A stretch of DNA of 64,000 bases, from positions 1,484,679 through 1,548,678 of the forward strand of contig NZ_CP041765.1 in the NCBI RefSeq assembly GCF_007559025.1, written 5' to 3'. The position numbers and the translations under genes were made by a program. The first letter of the stretch is position 1; the number at the start of each line of letters is the position of its first letter. The notes beneath the pieces were generated by a model that saw only the letters and a list, made by a program, of their open reading frames with translations, was not told the origin of the DNA and did not search any database. Source of the DNA: Tomitella fengzijianii. Lineage in GTDB: Bacteria > Actinomycetota > Actinomycetes > Mycobacteriales > Mycobacteriaceae. Below, piece after piece: positions 7,588 through 17,333 of the stretch.

Positions 7588-10206
7588 ATGGATAGCGCGT
7601 GGCCGCTGACGGGCCGCGGGGCGGAGATGCGCCGGATCGCGCGGACGGTCCGTGGCGGCAATGGCGGCGCGGTTCTGGTGGGTGAGGTCGGCGCGGGCAA
7701 GACGCGGCTGGCCGCCGAAGCCCTGGACCGCGCCGAGCGCGACGGCCTGCGCACCTGCCGGCTCGTCGCATCGCCGGCGTCCAGGGCCGTGCCGCTCGGA
7801 GTGCTCGACCAGATCGCGGGGGACGCCGGCGGCGACCCGACGCAGCGCATGCACCGGATCTTCGACTGGCTCGCGCGGCCCGGCGCGCCGCCCGCCGTCG
7901 TCGGGATCGACGACGCGCACGACCTCGACGAGGCATCGGCCTTCGTGGTGCAGCAGATCGTGGCCCGCCGCGTCGCCCCCGTGCTCATCACGGTGCGCAC
8001 CGGCGCGCGCACACCGAACTCGATCACCTCGCTCTGGGCCGACGACCGTCTGCGGCGCATCGACGTCACCCCACTGTCGTTCGAGCAGACGCGCGCATTG
8101 CTGGAGGTGGTGCTGCACGCTCCGCTGGAGGCCGGCAGCGCGCGGCGACTGCACACGTTGACCCGCGGGAACGTGCTCTACCTGCGTCAGCTCCTGGACG
8201 ACGAGGTGGCGTGCGGCCGGATGGTGAAGTACGCGGGCGTGTGGGTGTGGAGCGGCGCGCCGACGTTCACGCCCAGGCTGTACGACCTGATCGCGGCGAA
8301 GATGGGCCGTGTCCCCGACGACGTCGCCGACGTGGTGGACCTGCTCGCGGTGGGCGGCCCGCTGCCCGTCTCGGCGCTGGCGCGCATCGCGACGCCCGAG
8401 GCCGTCGAGTCGGCGGAGGAGTCGGGGCTCGTCGCCGTCGACGGCGGGGCGCATCCCGCGGCGCGGCTGGCGCACCCGCTGTTCGGCGAGGTGCGCCGTG
8501 CCCACTGCGGCACGCTCCGGATGCGGAGGATGAGCGGTGTGGTGGCGCGCGAGCTCGCGGCCAAGGGGCGGCGGGACGCGCGCACGGTGGTGCGGCGCGC
8601 CGAGCTGATGCTGGCCTCGGACGGCGAGGCGTCGCCGGGGCTGCTCGCGGTGGCGGCCCGCTGCGCCATGCATCTGGGCGATTTCGAGCTGGCCGACAGG
8701 ATGCTCGCGGAGGTCGAGGCCCGCGACGCGGAGGTCGACGTCCTATTGCCTCGCATCGCCTGCCTGGTGGCGCTCGGCCGAGCCGAGGAGGCGGTCGCCG
8801 TGTGCGAACGGTTCGAGCGCTCCGGCGGCGCGGGGGACCGGCAGGCGGTGGTGCGCACCATCCACGCGTCGATCCTGGTGTGGATCCTCGCCCGGCCCGA
8901 CCGGGCGCGACGGGTGCTCGACGACGCGCGGGCGCTGTGTCGGCGGACCGGGCGGATCGCGGAGCATCACGCGGTCTCTGCGGCGCTGCTCGCCGTGCTG
9001 GGCCACCCGCGCGAGGCCGCAGCGGAGGCGGCGACGGCGATGGCGGCGCCCCGGCTGGCGCGGATCCACGCGCAGATCGCGGCCAGCGCGCAGGTCAGCG
9101 CACTCGGCAGCCTTGGGCTGGGCGACGGGGCCGTGCGCGCGGCACGGAGCCTGGGCGATGCCCGGCCGCGGACCGGTGAGGCCGCGGGGCTCCGGTGCAG
9201 CCTGGGCGTGAACCTCGCGATCGCGCTGCGGCTCGCCGGCGAGCTCGGTGCGGTCCCGGAGATCGCGGGGGAGTTCTTCCCCCACGACGCCGCGCGGCCG
9301 TTGCGCGGGTGGCGGTTCGCCGCGGAGACGGCGCTGCGCGGGGTGATCCGGCTCGACGCCGGCGCGGTGGCCGACGCGGTGCGGCTGCTGCGGGAGGCGG
9401 TGGCCCAGACTGCGGTGTCGGCGGAGTGCACGACGATGCACCGCTACTGCTCGATGCTCCTCGCCGAAGCGCTGGGCAGATCGGGAGCGGCCGGCGACGG
9501 CCGGGTGGCGCTGCAGCGCATCGACGCGGCGCGCCCGGCGGGCTTCGTGTGGGCGGACAGCCAGCTGTCGGTCGCCCGGGCGTGGGTGTTCGCCGCGGAG
9601 GGCGCGGCGACCGAGGCCGTGGCGGCCGCGCGCGCTGCCGCGGCGCGCGCGGCGGACCGCGGCCAGATCGCGGACCAGGTGTTCTGCCTGCAGGCCGCGG
9701 TGCAGTTCGGCGACGCGACGGCGGCCGCGGACCTCGCACCGGTGGCGGGCCGGGTCCACGGACCGCGCGCGGCCGCGGCGCTCTCGCATGCGACCGCTTT
9801 GGCGGGCTCCGACGGCGACGCACTGCTGTCGGCGTCCGCCGCGTACGAGGCGTACGGCGACGTGATCGCCGCGGCCGACGCGGCGGCGCAGGCGGCGGTC
9901 GTGTTCCGTGCGCAGGGCAGGCGCGGCTCCGCCCTGACGGCGCGGGCCGTGGCCGACCGTGTGACGGCCGACTGCCCCGGGGCGGACACGCCCGCGCTGC
10001 GGGCGATGGCGGCGCCGTCGGGGCTCACCCCGCGGCAGCGGGAGATCGCGGGGCTCGTGGCGCGGGGTCTGAGCAACCGCGAGGTGGCCGACCGCCTGCA
10101 CCTGTCGGTGCGCACCGTGGAGGGCCACCTGTACCGGGCCTGCCTTGCCGCGGACGTGGACAGCAGGGACGGGCTCGCGGCGGTTCTGGGCGGCGCCGCC
10201 GAGTGA
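7588..10206 (+). CDS. large AAA-ATPase LuxR-family transcriptional regulator (LAL/MalT-like)
   Basis: 872 residues from ATG 7588 (MDSAWPLTGRG, close to the conserved LxGR motif); an ATG at 7552 would add 12 residues and has the G-run nearer to it. The N-terminal ATPase has Walker A GEVGAGKT (32-39) and Walker B VVGIDDAHD. The middle is Ala-rich helical TPR-like sequence. The C-terminus is a LuxR helix-turn-helix (LTPRQREIAGLVARGLSNRE, then VADRLHLSVRTVEGHLYR). Such regulators are activated by an inducer that binds the TPR region. Divergent from the SGNH esterase, so a shared promoter region of about 130 bp is likely. Confidence 0.9.
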   Translation: MDSAWPLTGRGAEMRRIARTVRGGNGGAVLVGEVGAGKTRLAAEALDRAERDGLRTCRLVASPASRAVPLGVLDQIAGDAGGDPTQRMHRIFDWLARPGAPPAVVGIDDAHDLDEASAFVVQQIVARRVAPVLITVRTGARTPNSITSLWADDRLRRIDVTPLSFEQTRALLEVVLHAPLEAGSARRLHTLTRGNVLYLRQLLDDEVACGRMVKYAGVWVWSGAPTFTPRLYDLIAAKMGRVPDDVADVVDLLAVGGPLPVSALARIATPEAVESAEESGLVAVDGGAHPAARLAHPLFGEVRRAHCGTLRMRRMSGVVARELAAKGRRDARTVVRRAELMLASDGEASPGLLAVAARCAMHLGDFELADRMLAEVEARDAEVDVLLPRIACLVALGRAEEAVAVCERFERSGGAGDRQAVVRTIHASILVWILARPDRARRVLDDARALCRRTGRIAEHHAVSAALLAVLGHPREAAAEAATAMAAPRLARIHAQIAASAQVSALGSLGLGDGAVRAARSLGDARPRTGEAAGLRCSLGVNLAIALRLAGELGAVPEIAGEFFPHDAARPLRGWRFAAETALRGVIRLDAGAVADAVRLLREAVAQTAVSAECTTMHRYCSMLLAEALGRSGAAGDGRVALQRIDAARPAGFVWADSQLSVARAWVFAAEGAATEAVAAARAAAARAADRGQIADQVFCLQAAVQFGDATAAADLAPVAGRVHGPRAAAALSHATALAGSDGDALLSASAAYEAYGDVIAAADAAAQAAVVFRAQGRRGSALTARAVADRVTADCPGADTPALRAMAAPSGLTPRQREIAGLVARGLSNREVADRLHLSVRTVEGHLYRACLAADVDSRDGLAAVLGGAAE

Positions 10207-10245
10207 TCGGCGGCCCCGCCCGACCGGGCGCTCACTTGCGCGCCG

Positions 10246-10704
10246 TCACGGCAACACGAGGCAGACGCTCCCCAGGTTGATGCCGTTGCCCACTTCGACC
10301 GTCTGCGAGGCGCTCTGGAAGCCGTCGTCGGCCACGAGAACGTGCGTGCCGGCGCTGGCGGGCGTCCAGGAGATCGTGATCGGACCGAGGGAACCCGGCG
10401 CCCATGCGGACCCGATGTAGACGCCGTTGTCGTAGAAGTCCACCTCGTTGCCGTGTTCGGCCTGGGCGGTCACGTCGTACGCGCAGCCGGTCCCGTACGG
10501 TCCGGCGCCGAGGCTGCCGAAACCCATACCGGGGGCGACGGAGAGCGATTGGACGTGCGCCGACGCATTGGGCGCGGCGAGCACCAGCGCCGTCGCCGTG
10601 GCGCCGAGGGCCGTGATGCCGACCTGCAGCCCGCGCCGGACGCGGTGTGTAGGCGGGGCGCCGTGGGCGCGGGTGCTGGTGCGGGTCTTCCGGGGCGAGT
10701 TCAT
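10246..10704 (-). CDS. secreted Ig-like domain protein, function unknown
   Basis: 152 residues from the second of two ATGs (10704), which has GAGGAG nine bases upstream; the ATG at 10710 is only three bases from it. A twin-basic N-terminus and hydrophobic core (GITALGATATALVLAAP) ending in NASA gives a signal peptide. The exported part of about 110 residues is Gly/Ser-rich and resembles a bacterial Ig-like domain (VDFYDNGVYIGSA, then WTPASAGTHVLVADD). It has two Cys that could form one disulfide. No catalytic motif. It is probably surface or secreted. Confidence 0.75.
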   Translation of the reverse strand: MNSPRKTRTSTRAHGAPPTHRVRRGLQVGITALGATATALVLAAPNASAHVQSLSVAPGMGFGSLGAGPYGTGCAYDVTAQAEHGNEVDFYDNGVYIGSAWAPGSLGPITISWTPASAGTHVLVADDGFQSASQTVEVGNGINLGSVCLVLP

Positions 10705-10956
10705 GATCATCGGCTCCTCGTTGCGCTGGATGCTGGCACAGCCATCGTCGGACCGGCCCGACGGCAGGGAGCGAGTAGTCGACTACCCGAATCCTCCGGG
10801 GTCGCCCTCCGGCTACTCGTGCGTAGCGTCGTGCGGCGGCCGTGCCCCTGCGGGCGGGGGCGCGCCGGACGCGCCGCGGACCTGCCGCCCGACCGGTCCG
10901 GGCACGGCCGGGGGAGCGGCATCACGGCGCGCGGCGCGATCTGGGACCATGGGGGC

Positions 10957-12339
10957 ATGCGCATTGCTGATCACGTGGTCGATCTCATCGGCGACACCCC
11001 GCTGGTCCGTCTCAACAAGGTGACCGAGGGGACGCCGGGCATCGTCGCCGCGAAGGTGGAGTACTTCAACCCCGGTGCCAGCTCCAAGGACCGGATCGCG
11101 GTGAAGATGATCGACGAGGCGGAGAAGGCGGGGCTGCTGAAGCCCGGCGGCACCATCGTCGAGCCCACCTCAGGAAACACCGGCGTGGGCCTGGCTCTGG
11201 TGGCGCAGCAGCGCGGCTACCGGTGCGTCTTCGTCTGCCCGGACAAGGTCAGCGAGGACAAGCGTGACGTGCTCAAGGCGTACGGCGCCGAGGTCGTGGT
11301 GTGCCCCACGTCGGTCCCGCCGGAGCACCCGGACAGCTACTACAACGTCTCCGACCGGCTGGCCGAGGAGATCCCCGGCGGGTGGAAGCCGGACCAGTAC
11401 TCGAACATGGCCGGGCCGGCCAGCCACTACGAGACCACCGGCCCGGAGATCTGGCGTGACACCGACGGCAAGGTCACGCACTTCGTCGCCGGCGTCGGCA
11501 CCGGCGGCACCATCACCGGAACCGGCCGGTACCTCAAAGAGGTCTCCGACGGCGCGGTGAAGGTCGTCGGGGTGGACCCGGAGGGGTCGGTCTACTCGGG
11601 CGGATCCGGGCGCCCCTACCTGGTGGAGGGCGTGGGCGAGGACTTCTGGCCCAAGGCGTACGACCCGGCGATCCCGGACGAGATCATCGCGGTGTCCGAC
11701 GCGGACTCGTTCGAGATGACGCGCCGCCTGGCCCGCGAGGAGGGCCTGCTGGTCGGCGGCAGCTGCGGCATGGTGATCGTCGCGGCGCTCGAGGTGGCCG
11801 AGCGCGAGGGGCCCGACGCCGTCATCGTCGCCCTGCTTCCCGACGGGGGCCGCGGCTATCTGTCGAAGATCTTCAACGACAAGTGGATGGCCTCCTACGG
11901 TTTCCTGCGCACCCCGCTCGACGGCAAGGAGAAGCAGTCCACCGTGGGCGATGTGCTCCGCGGCAAGTCCGGCGAGCTGCCCGACCTGGTGCACACGCAC
12001 CCCTCGGAGACCGTGCGCGACGCCGTCGAGATCCTGCGCGAGTACGGGGTCTCGCAGATGCCCGTCGTAGGTGCCGAGCCGCCGATCATGGCCGGCGAGG
12101 TGGCGGGCAGCGTGTCGGAGCGCGAACTGCTCAGCGCCGTGTTCGAGGGCCGCGCCCAGCTCGCCGACTCGGTGGCCAAGCACATGGAGCAGGCGCTTCC
12201 GCTGATCGGCTCGGGCGAGCCGGTGGACGCGGCCACCAAGGCGCTCGGCGAGACGGACGCGCTCATGGTGATCGAGGGCGGAAAGCCGGTGGGCGTCATC
12301 ACCCGCCACGACGTGCTCGGATTCATCAGCAAGGCGTGA
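10957..12339 (+). CDS. cbs: cystathionine beta-synthase
   Basis: 460 residues starting MRIADHVVDLIGDTPLVRLN. This is a fold-type II PLP enzyme with Schiff-base lysine K44 (NPGASSKDRIAVK), phosphate-binding loop GTGGTITGTGRY, and TSGNTGVGLA substrate loop. Two CBS repeats occupy about 340-455 (THPSETVRDAVEILREYGVS and the final GVITRHDVLGFIS). It condenses homocysteine and serine to cystathionine, the first reverse-transsulfuration step. metB follows 67 bases downstream, as Rv1077/Rv1079 do in M. tuberculosis. The CBS tandem suggests adenosyl ligand control. Confidence 0.95.
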   Translation: MRIADHVVDLIGDTPLVRLNKVTEGTPGIVAAKVEYFNPGASSKDRIAVKMIDEAEKAGLLKPGGTIVEPTSGNTGVGLALVAQQRGYRCVFVCPDKVSEDKRDVLKAYGAEVVVCPTSVPPEHPDSYYNVSDRLAEEIPGGWKPDQYSNMAGPASHYETTGPEIWRDTDGKVTHFVAGVGTGGTITGTGRYLKEVSDGAVKVVGVDPEGSVYSGGSGRPYLVEGVGEDFWPKAYDPAIPDEIIAVSDADSFEMTRRLAREEGLLVGGSCGMVIVAALEVAEREGPDAVIVALLPDGGRGYLSKIFNDKWMASYGFLRTPLDGKEKQSTVGDVLRGKSGELPDLVHTHPSETVRDAVEILREYGVSQMPVVGAEPPIMAGEVAGSVSERELLSAVFEGRAQLADSVAKHMEQALPLIGSGEPVDAATKALGETDALMVIEGGKPVGVITRHDVLGFISKA

Positions 12340-12406
12340 GGGGCGCCGGCCCCGGGCCCGCCGCCCGGAATGGGAGGCGGCGGTCCCGATCGGTAGTGTG
12401 TGCCGC

Positions 12407-13585
12407 ATGAGCGAGCAGCGCAGCCAGGCCGATGCAGCATCGTGGCAGGGGTTCTCCACCCGGGCCATCCACGCGGGTTACGAGCCGGATCCGCAGACCG
12501 GCGCGGTGAACGTCCCCATTTACGCCTCGTCCACTTTCGCGCAGGACGGCGTGGGCGGGATGCGCGACGGTTTCGAGTACGCGCGCACCGGCAATCCCAC
12601 CCGTCGGCCGCTGGAAGCGAACCTCGCCGCCATCGAGGCGGGCGCCTTCGGCCGGGCGTTCGGCTCGGGCATGGCCGCGACGGACACGATGATCCGGGCG
12701 GCGCTGCGCCCGGGCGATCACCTCGTCATCCCCAACGACGCCTACGGCGGCACGTTCCGGCTGATCGACAAGGTCTTCACGCAGTGGGGGATCGAGTACA
12801 CCCCCGCGGCGGTCAACGACGTCGACGCCATCCGCGCGGCCATGCGCCCCAATACCAAGCTGGTGTGGCTGGAGACGCCCACGAACCCGCTGCTCAACGT
12901 GGGCGACATCGCCGCACTCGCGCAGGTGGCGCACGAGGGTGGGGCGAAGCTGGTGGTGGACAACACCTTCGCGTCGCCGTACCTGCAGAACCCGCTGACG
13001 CTGGGGGCCGACGTCGTCCTGCACTCCACCACCAAGTACATCGGCGGCCACTCGGACGTGGTCGGCGGCGCGCTGGTGACCGACGACGAGGAGCTCGACG
13101 CGGCGTTCGCGTTCCTGCAGAACGGCGCCGGTGCGGTGCCCGGACCGTTCGACGCGTTCCTCACGCTGCGCGGTATCAAGACGCTCGAGGTGCGGATGGA
13201 GCGGCACTGCGACAACGCGGAAAAGCTCGTCCAGTTCTTCACAGGGCATCCGGCCGTGGAGAAGGTCCTCTACCCGGGGCTCGCCGAGCACCCCGGGCAC
13301 CAGGTGGCCGCCACGCAGATGCGGCGTTTCGGCGGAATGGTCTCCGTGCAGCTGGCGGGCGGTAAGCAGGCGGCGCTCGACTTCTGCTCGCGCACCGAGA
13401 TCTTCACGCTGGCCGAGTCGCTGGGCGGCGTCGAGTCGCTCATCGAGCACCCTGGCGCGATGACCCACGCCTCCACGGCCGGGTCGCTGCTGGAGGTGCC
13501 GGAGAACCTGGTGCGCCTGTCCGTGGGCATCGAGGACGGCGGCGACCTGCTCGGCGACGTCGAGCAGGCGCTCGAAGGGCTCTGA
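12407..13585 (+). CDS. metB: cystathionine gamma-synthase/lyase
   Basis: 392 residues, Cys/Met-metabolism PLP family. The PLP lysine is K210 in HSTTKYIGGHSDV; the substrate-binding YARTGNPTR block is at 58-66. It would make cystathionine from O-acyl-homoserine and cysteine, or split cystathionine to cysteine. The pair cbs-metB allows transsulfuration in both directions. No Shine-Dalgarno is visible; instead TAGTGT ends seven bases before the ATG, which predicts its own leaderless transcript besides read-through from cbs. Confidence 0.94.
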   Translation: MSEQRSQADAASWQGFSTRAIHAGYEPDPQTGAVNVPIYASSTFAQDGVGGMRDGFEYARTGNPTRRPLEANLAAIEAGAFGRAFGSGMAATDTMIRAALRPGDHLVIPNDAYGGTFRLIDKVFTQWGIEYTPAAVNDVDAIRAAMRPNTKLVWLETPTNPLLNVGDIAALAQVAHEGGAKLVVDNTFASPYLQNPLTLGADVVLHSTTKYIGGHSDVVGGALVTDDEELDAAFAFLQNGAGAVPGPFDAFLTLRGIKTLEVRMERHCDNAEKLVQFFTGHPAVEKVLYPGLAEHPGHQVAATQMRRFGGMVSVQLAGGKQAALDFCSRTEIFTLAESLGGVESLIEHPGAMTHASTAGSLLEVPENLVRLSVGIEDGGDLLGDVEQALEGL

Positions 13586-13590
13586 CCTTC

Positions 13591-13618
13591 CCGGCCGGCC
13601 CAGGCATGGGCCGGTCGG
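13591..13618. terminator. bidirectional hairpin between convergent genes
   Basis: Arms 13591-13602 and 13607-13618 form 12 pairs with one G-U, loop GGCA. It sits between the metB stop and the convergent gene's stop. There is no T-run, so termination strength is uncertain. Confidence 0.45.
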
Positions 13619-13630
13619 CTGGTGGACCGG

Positions 13631-15490
13631 TCAGTTGGTCGACTGGTTCGGCAGATGCGCGCCGATGTAGCCGACGTAGATGTCGCCGGAGCTCCCGGTG
13701 TCGTCGTAGTAATGCAGGCGCGGGCTGACGGTGCTCCCGCCTCCGACGCGGAAATGCCCGCCCATGAACACCGCGCCGTCGGGGTGCACGGACTCCGGCA
13801 CCGGCAGCACACGCGGTTCCCGGAACGCCGCTGCGCGCGTTGTCGTGTCGCTTTCCACTGCGGCATGGTCGTGGACGGAGAATCCGCGACAGCCTGGCGG
13901 CGTGTGCGTGAGGTAGTTGTGCACTCCCGGCGGCCCGCAGTCGGAGCTGCGTGCCTCCGCGTAGTCGGATAGCGCGAGCAGCGCCTTCCACGTTTTGTGC
14001 ACGTATCCGCGTGAGTTCGACTGCCGGTCCAGGCGCAGTGCGGGCTGCGGGTCGCCGGTGAACTGCACGCGCGGGACCTCTGCGAGGCGGTCCAGGAGTT
14101 CGGCGAAGGTGTCCGGCGCGTGGTCGTGTCCACGCTGAGGCCGGTGCGCCTGCGCGGGCCGGGTGTCCTGAGCAGGGGAGTTCCGCCGGATCGGTGCAGG
14201 ATCGGGTGCTGCCGGATCCTGCTCTGTGCGCAAGGAATCGATGGTGCGGTGCGCGGCGGCGAGCTCGTGGCGCAGCCGCCGGATCTCGCCGCGATCGCGG
14301 CGGTGCTCGCGTGTCCGGCGGTTGCCGCGCCGGGCCACGACGCGCAGGTTCTCCAGCGAGTCCGTGTCGATGGTGCGATCCCCGAGCACGTCCTCGAGGA
14401 TGTCGCCGAGAAGCGACCCGAGCGGTCCGAGCGGTCCGCCGGGCTGTGCGCCGGCCGGGGCGTGCGGGGTCTTTTCGGCGGGCGCCACGTGGGCGCCGGG
14501 TTTCGGAGGGGCGGGGGTGGCGGGTTCGGGCGCGGGCTGCGCCTCCCGGCAGCGGTCGGTGAGCCTGCCCAGACGCGCGTCGGCCTCCTCGACGGCGGTG
14601 GGCAGGGGATTGGCTCGGGCGTAGTGGAGTGCGAGGTGCCACAGTTCGCGGCGCAAGCCGTATTCGTCGGACACCATCCTGTCCGCGCCGATGACGCTGT
14701 GGCGCGCCGGGAACCCGCCCTCGACGGCCTCCGGCGCGGCATGGCCTTCAGACGCAAGGGATTCGGGCGGGGGGAACACCGCACCAGTGCCAGGTCCGAC
14801 CCGCAGCGCGTCCGGCACCGCCTGATTGAACTGCGCGGTGGCCGGCGCGTCGAGGACCCGTGCGACGAGGAGGGCCTCCGCGTCGGCCGCGAGTGCCGCG
14901 ACCAGGTCGGCGAGCTTGCGCACCGGGAACCCGTGATCGGTGCCGACGACCAGCAGGGGCCGCGTACGGCCGGGATCGCACAGCAATCCGATGAGGTCCG
15001 GGACGTCCGGCGTCTGCACGATGGGGGCGCCCTGCGTCAGCGGGTGCGCACCGTCGCGGGCGCCGAGCGCCGAGGCCAGCGCGGCCGCGATGCGGGGCGT
15101 GCGGGTGGGCGGCGCCTCTGTCTCCTCGCGCACCAGCACCCAGCCGCGGCGGCCGAAGCGGTCGACGTCGAGGGTGATCGTCGTCGTACGGGGGCCGCTG
15201 TCGGTGTTGCCGGTACGCGGCCCGCCGCCGGGGGCGGGGCCGGGCTTGCGGTCGGCTTGCCGGTCGCCGCCGCGGCAAGCGAGCGTAAACCGCCTGCTGC
15301 GGCGGCCGGTGCCGCGATCGACGCGTGCAACATGCACAGCGTGCGTGGATGCGTCGAGGGTGATGCGTTCGCCCGGCGCCGGAACGCGGTCTCCCCAGCC
15401 GAGCTCCGTGAACCAGGCGCCGATGGTCCGGTCGACGACGGCGAGGGCGCCGGGGACGTCGAAGCGGAAGAAGATCGGGCACTGGTGCAC
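13631..15490 (-). CDS. orphan paralog of the defence-module protein at 26674-28557; family unknown
   Basis: 619 residues, GTG start with GAGGAG seven bases upstream. I recognise no named family. The N-terminus has IFFRFDV, then a Gly/Arg-rich stretch, TTTITLDVDRFGRRGW, and an alpha/beta segment (RPLLVVGTDHGFPVRKLADL, then LLVARVLDAPATAQF). A Pro/Ala linker and an Arg-rich helical stretch (REHRRDRGEIRRLRHELAAA) follow. The C-terminal domain ends VFMGGHFR ... SPRLHYYDD ... IYVGYIGAHLPN. By hand alignment 39 of its last 61 residues are identical to the protein at 26674-28557. It stands alone, without DUF499 or methylase neighbours. No membrane segments. Confidence 0.8.
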   Translation of the reverse strand: MHQCPIFFRFDVPGALAVVDRTIGAWFTELGWGDRVPAPGERITLDASTHAVHVARVDRGTGRRSRRFTLACRGGDRQADRKPGPAPGGGPRTGNTDSGPRTTTITLDVDRFGRRGWVLVREETEAPPTRTPRIAAALASALGARDGAHPLTQGAPIVQTPDVPDLIGLLCDPGRTRPLLVVGTDHGFPVRKLADLVAALAADAEALLVARVLDAPATAQFNQAVPDALRVGPGTGAVFPPPESLASEGHAAPEAVEGGFPARHSVIGADRMVSDEYGLRRELWHLALHYARANPLPTAVEEADARLGRLTDRCREAQPAPEPATPAPPKPGAHVAPAEKTPHAPAGAQPGGPLGPLGSLLGDILEDVLGDRTIDTDSLENLRVVARRGNRRTREHRRDRGEIRRLRHELAAAHRTIDSLRTEQDPAAPDPAPIRRNSPAQDTRPAQAHRPQRGHDHAPDTFAELLDRLAEVPRVQFTGDPQPALRLDRQSNSRGYVHKTWKALLALSDYAEARSSDCGPPGVHNYLTHTPPGCRGFSVHDHAAVESDTTTRAAAFREPRVLPVPESVHPDGAVFMGGHFRVGGGSTVSPRLHYYDDTGSSGDIYVGYIGAHLPNQSTN

Positions 15491-15693
15491 GGGTCAGCTC
15501 CTCGGTTCTCGGACGTCGCGGTTTTCGGTCGTCACAGATTCTCTGCCGACACGCATTGTCACACGAGGCCGCTGCCCGCGAGCCCGGGTGCGGACCTCCG
15601 TGGTCCGATTGTGATCGGTGGCGGAGCGACTCGTGCGCAGGTGAAGCAGGTGAAAGTCCACGGGGGTGACGGGGGCGGAGCTCTGTGACACAC

Positions 15694-15721
15694 TTAACGG
15701 TGAACGCGAGGTTACAGTTAA
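15694..15721. promoter_or_regulatory. imperfect inverted repeat upstream of the flavin monooxygenase
   Basis: TTAACGGT at 15694-15701 and ACAGTTAA at 15714-15721 match as inverted arms at seven of eight positions, 12-base spacer. It lies in the AT-richest part of the 307-base gap 15491-15797 between two divergent genes, about 76 bases before the monooxygenase ATG. It could be a regulator site or overlap the promoter. Nothing else stands out in this gap. Confidence 0.35.
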
Positions 15722-15797
15722 AACACCGCGCGCCGGCCGCGGCTCCCGCACGCAGGCGGCACGGCGGCGGGGTGCCGAAGGCGAGGGGAGCGGCCTG

Positions 15798-17333
15798 ATG
15801 ACGGATGCGGACACGCCGGGAAGGGCCGATCGGCCGCAATACGAGGCCGTGATCGTCGGCGCCGGCTTCGGGGGCATGGGCGCGGCCATCGCGCTGCAGC
15901 GCCTCGGGATCGACGACGTGCTCATCCTCGAGCGCGAGGACGACCTGGGCGGCACCTGGCACGTCAACCACTACCCGGGCCTGGCGGTGGACATCGCCTC
16001 GGTCACGTACTCGTTCTCGTTCGAGCCCAATCCGTACTGGTCGCGCCTGTTCGCCCCCGGGGCCGAGCTGAAGAAGTACGCCGAGCACGTGGCCGACAAG
16101 TACCACCTGCGCAGTCAGATGCGCTTCGGGCAGGTCGTCGAGGGCGCGCGATGGGACGAGGACGGGCGCTGCTGGTCGGTGGCGATCCGCGGTGGCCAGG
16201 CCGTCACCGCGCGTTACCTGCTCACCGCCACCGGGTTCCTCTCGCAGCCGCAAATGCCCGCCATCGACGGCATCGAGGAGTTCGCCGGGACAGTGCTGCA
16301 CACCACCGCGTGGGACGACGACGTGGATCTGCGCGGCCGGCGCGTCGGGATCATCGGGACCGGCGCCACCGCCGTGCAGCTCGTCCCCGAGCTCGCCGAC
16401 ACCGCATCCGCACTCACCGTCTACCAGCGCACGCCCATCTGGGTGGTGCCCAAGGTCGATTTCCCCATCCCGCGCCCCGTGCAGCGCCTGTTCGCGCGCG
16501 TGCCGCTGACGCAGAAGGCGGCGCGGCTGGCCAACACCGCGCTGCTCGAGGCGATGATGGTCAGCGCGGTGCTGCACTACCGGCAGAGCCGCTTCCTCAA
16601 CGCCGGAGCGGCGCTGCTGGCCAAGGGGCACCTGCGCCGTCAGGTGCGCGACAGCGATCTGCGCCGCAAACTCACCCCCGCCTACGACTTCGGCTGCAAG
16701 AGGCCGACGTTCTCCAACCACTACTTCCGTGCGTTTACCCGTCCGAACGTGGAGTTGGAGACCGAGTCGATCGCGCGCATCGACGCAGACGGCATCGTCA
16801 CCGCGGACGGGCGCCGCACCGACATCGACACCCTCGTGCTGGCCACAGGGTTCAACCTGTGGGACGTGAACTTCCCCGCCATCGAGGTGATCGGCCGCGG
16901 CGGCAGGAACCTGGGCGCATGGTGGCGGGACAACCGGTTCCAGGCATACGAGGGCGTGTCGGTGCCGCGTTTCCCGAACTTCCTCACGCTCTCGAGCCCC
17001 TACTCGTACAGCGGCCTGTCGTACTTCACCACCATCGAGGCGCAGATGAAGCACCTCACCCGCCTGTTCCGAGGCATGCGCGACGCTGGGGCCGACACGT
17101 TCGAGGTCACCGAGCGGGCCAACGCCGAGTTCCTGGACCAGGTCACCCGGCTGCTCGGCGATTCGGTGTTCTACCGCGGCTCCTGCGACGGGTCGCGCAG
17201 TTACTACTTCAACCAGCATGGGGAGGCGGCGATCCTGCGGCCCACCTCGACGGCCAACGCACTGTGGGAGGCGGGGCGGTTCCCGTTGCAGGACTACGCG
17301 TTCCGCGCGTCGCCGGTGCCCGCCGCGTCCTAG
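15798..17333 (+). CDS. Baeyer-Villiger-type flavin monooxygenase
   Basis: 511 residues from ATG 15798 with GAGGGGAG upstream. FAD-binding Rossmann motif VIVGAGFGGMGAA (18-30), the Baeyer-Villiger fingerprint FxGxxxHxxxW/D as FAGTVLHTTAWD (162-173), and the NADPH-binding GIIGTGATAVQ (184 on) are all present. It would insert oxygen next to a carbonyl, giving an ester or lactone, with NADPH and O2. The C-terminal YYFNQHGEAAILRPT is common in the class of actinobacterial monooxygenases near EthA. The substrate cannot be told. Its TAG shares the CTAG tetramer with the stop of the convergent MarR gene. Confidence 0.88.
   Translation: MTDADTPGRADRPQYEAVIVGAGFGGMGAAIALQRLGIDDVLILEREDDLGGTWHVNHYPGLAVDIASVTYSFSFEPNPYWSRLFAPGAELKKYAEHVADKYHLRSQMRFGQVVEGARWDEDGRCWSVAIRGGQAVTARYLLTATGFLSQPQMPAIDGIEEFAGTVLHTTAWDDDVDLRGRRVGIIGTGATAVQLVPELADTASALTVYQRTPIWVVPKVDFPIPRPVQRLFARVPLTQKAARLANTALLEAMMVSAVLHYRQSRFLNAGAALLAKGHLRRQVRDSDLRRKLTPAYDFGCKRPTFSNHYFRAFTRPNVELETESIARIDADGIVTADGRRTDIDTLVLATGFNLWDVNFPAIEVIGRGGRNLGAWWRDNRFQAYEGVSVPRFPNFLTLSSPYSYSGLSYFTTIEAQMKHLTRLFRGMRDAGADTFEVTERANAEFLDQVTRLLGDSVFYRGSCDGSRSYYFNQHGEAAILRPTSTANALWEAGRFPLQDYAFRASPVPAAS

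Noticed and set aside
12340-12406. A SAM-responsive riboswitch before metB, and a glycine riboswitch before glyA
   Set aside because: The gaps of 67 and 65 bases are too short and show no conserved core.
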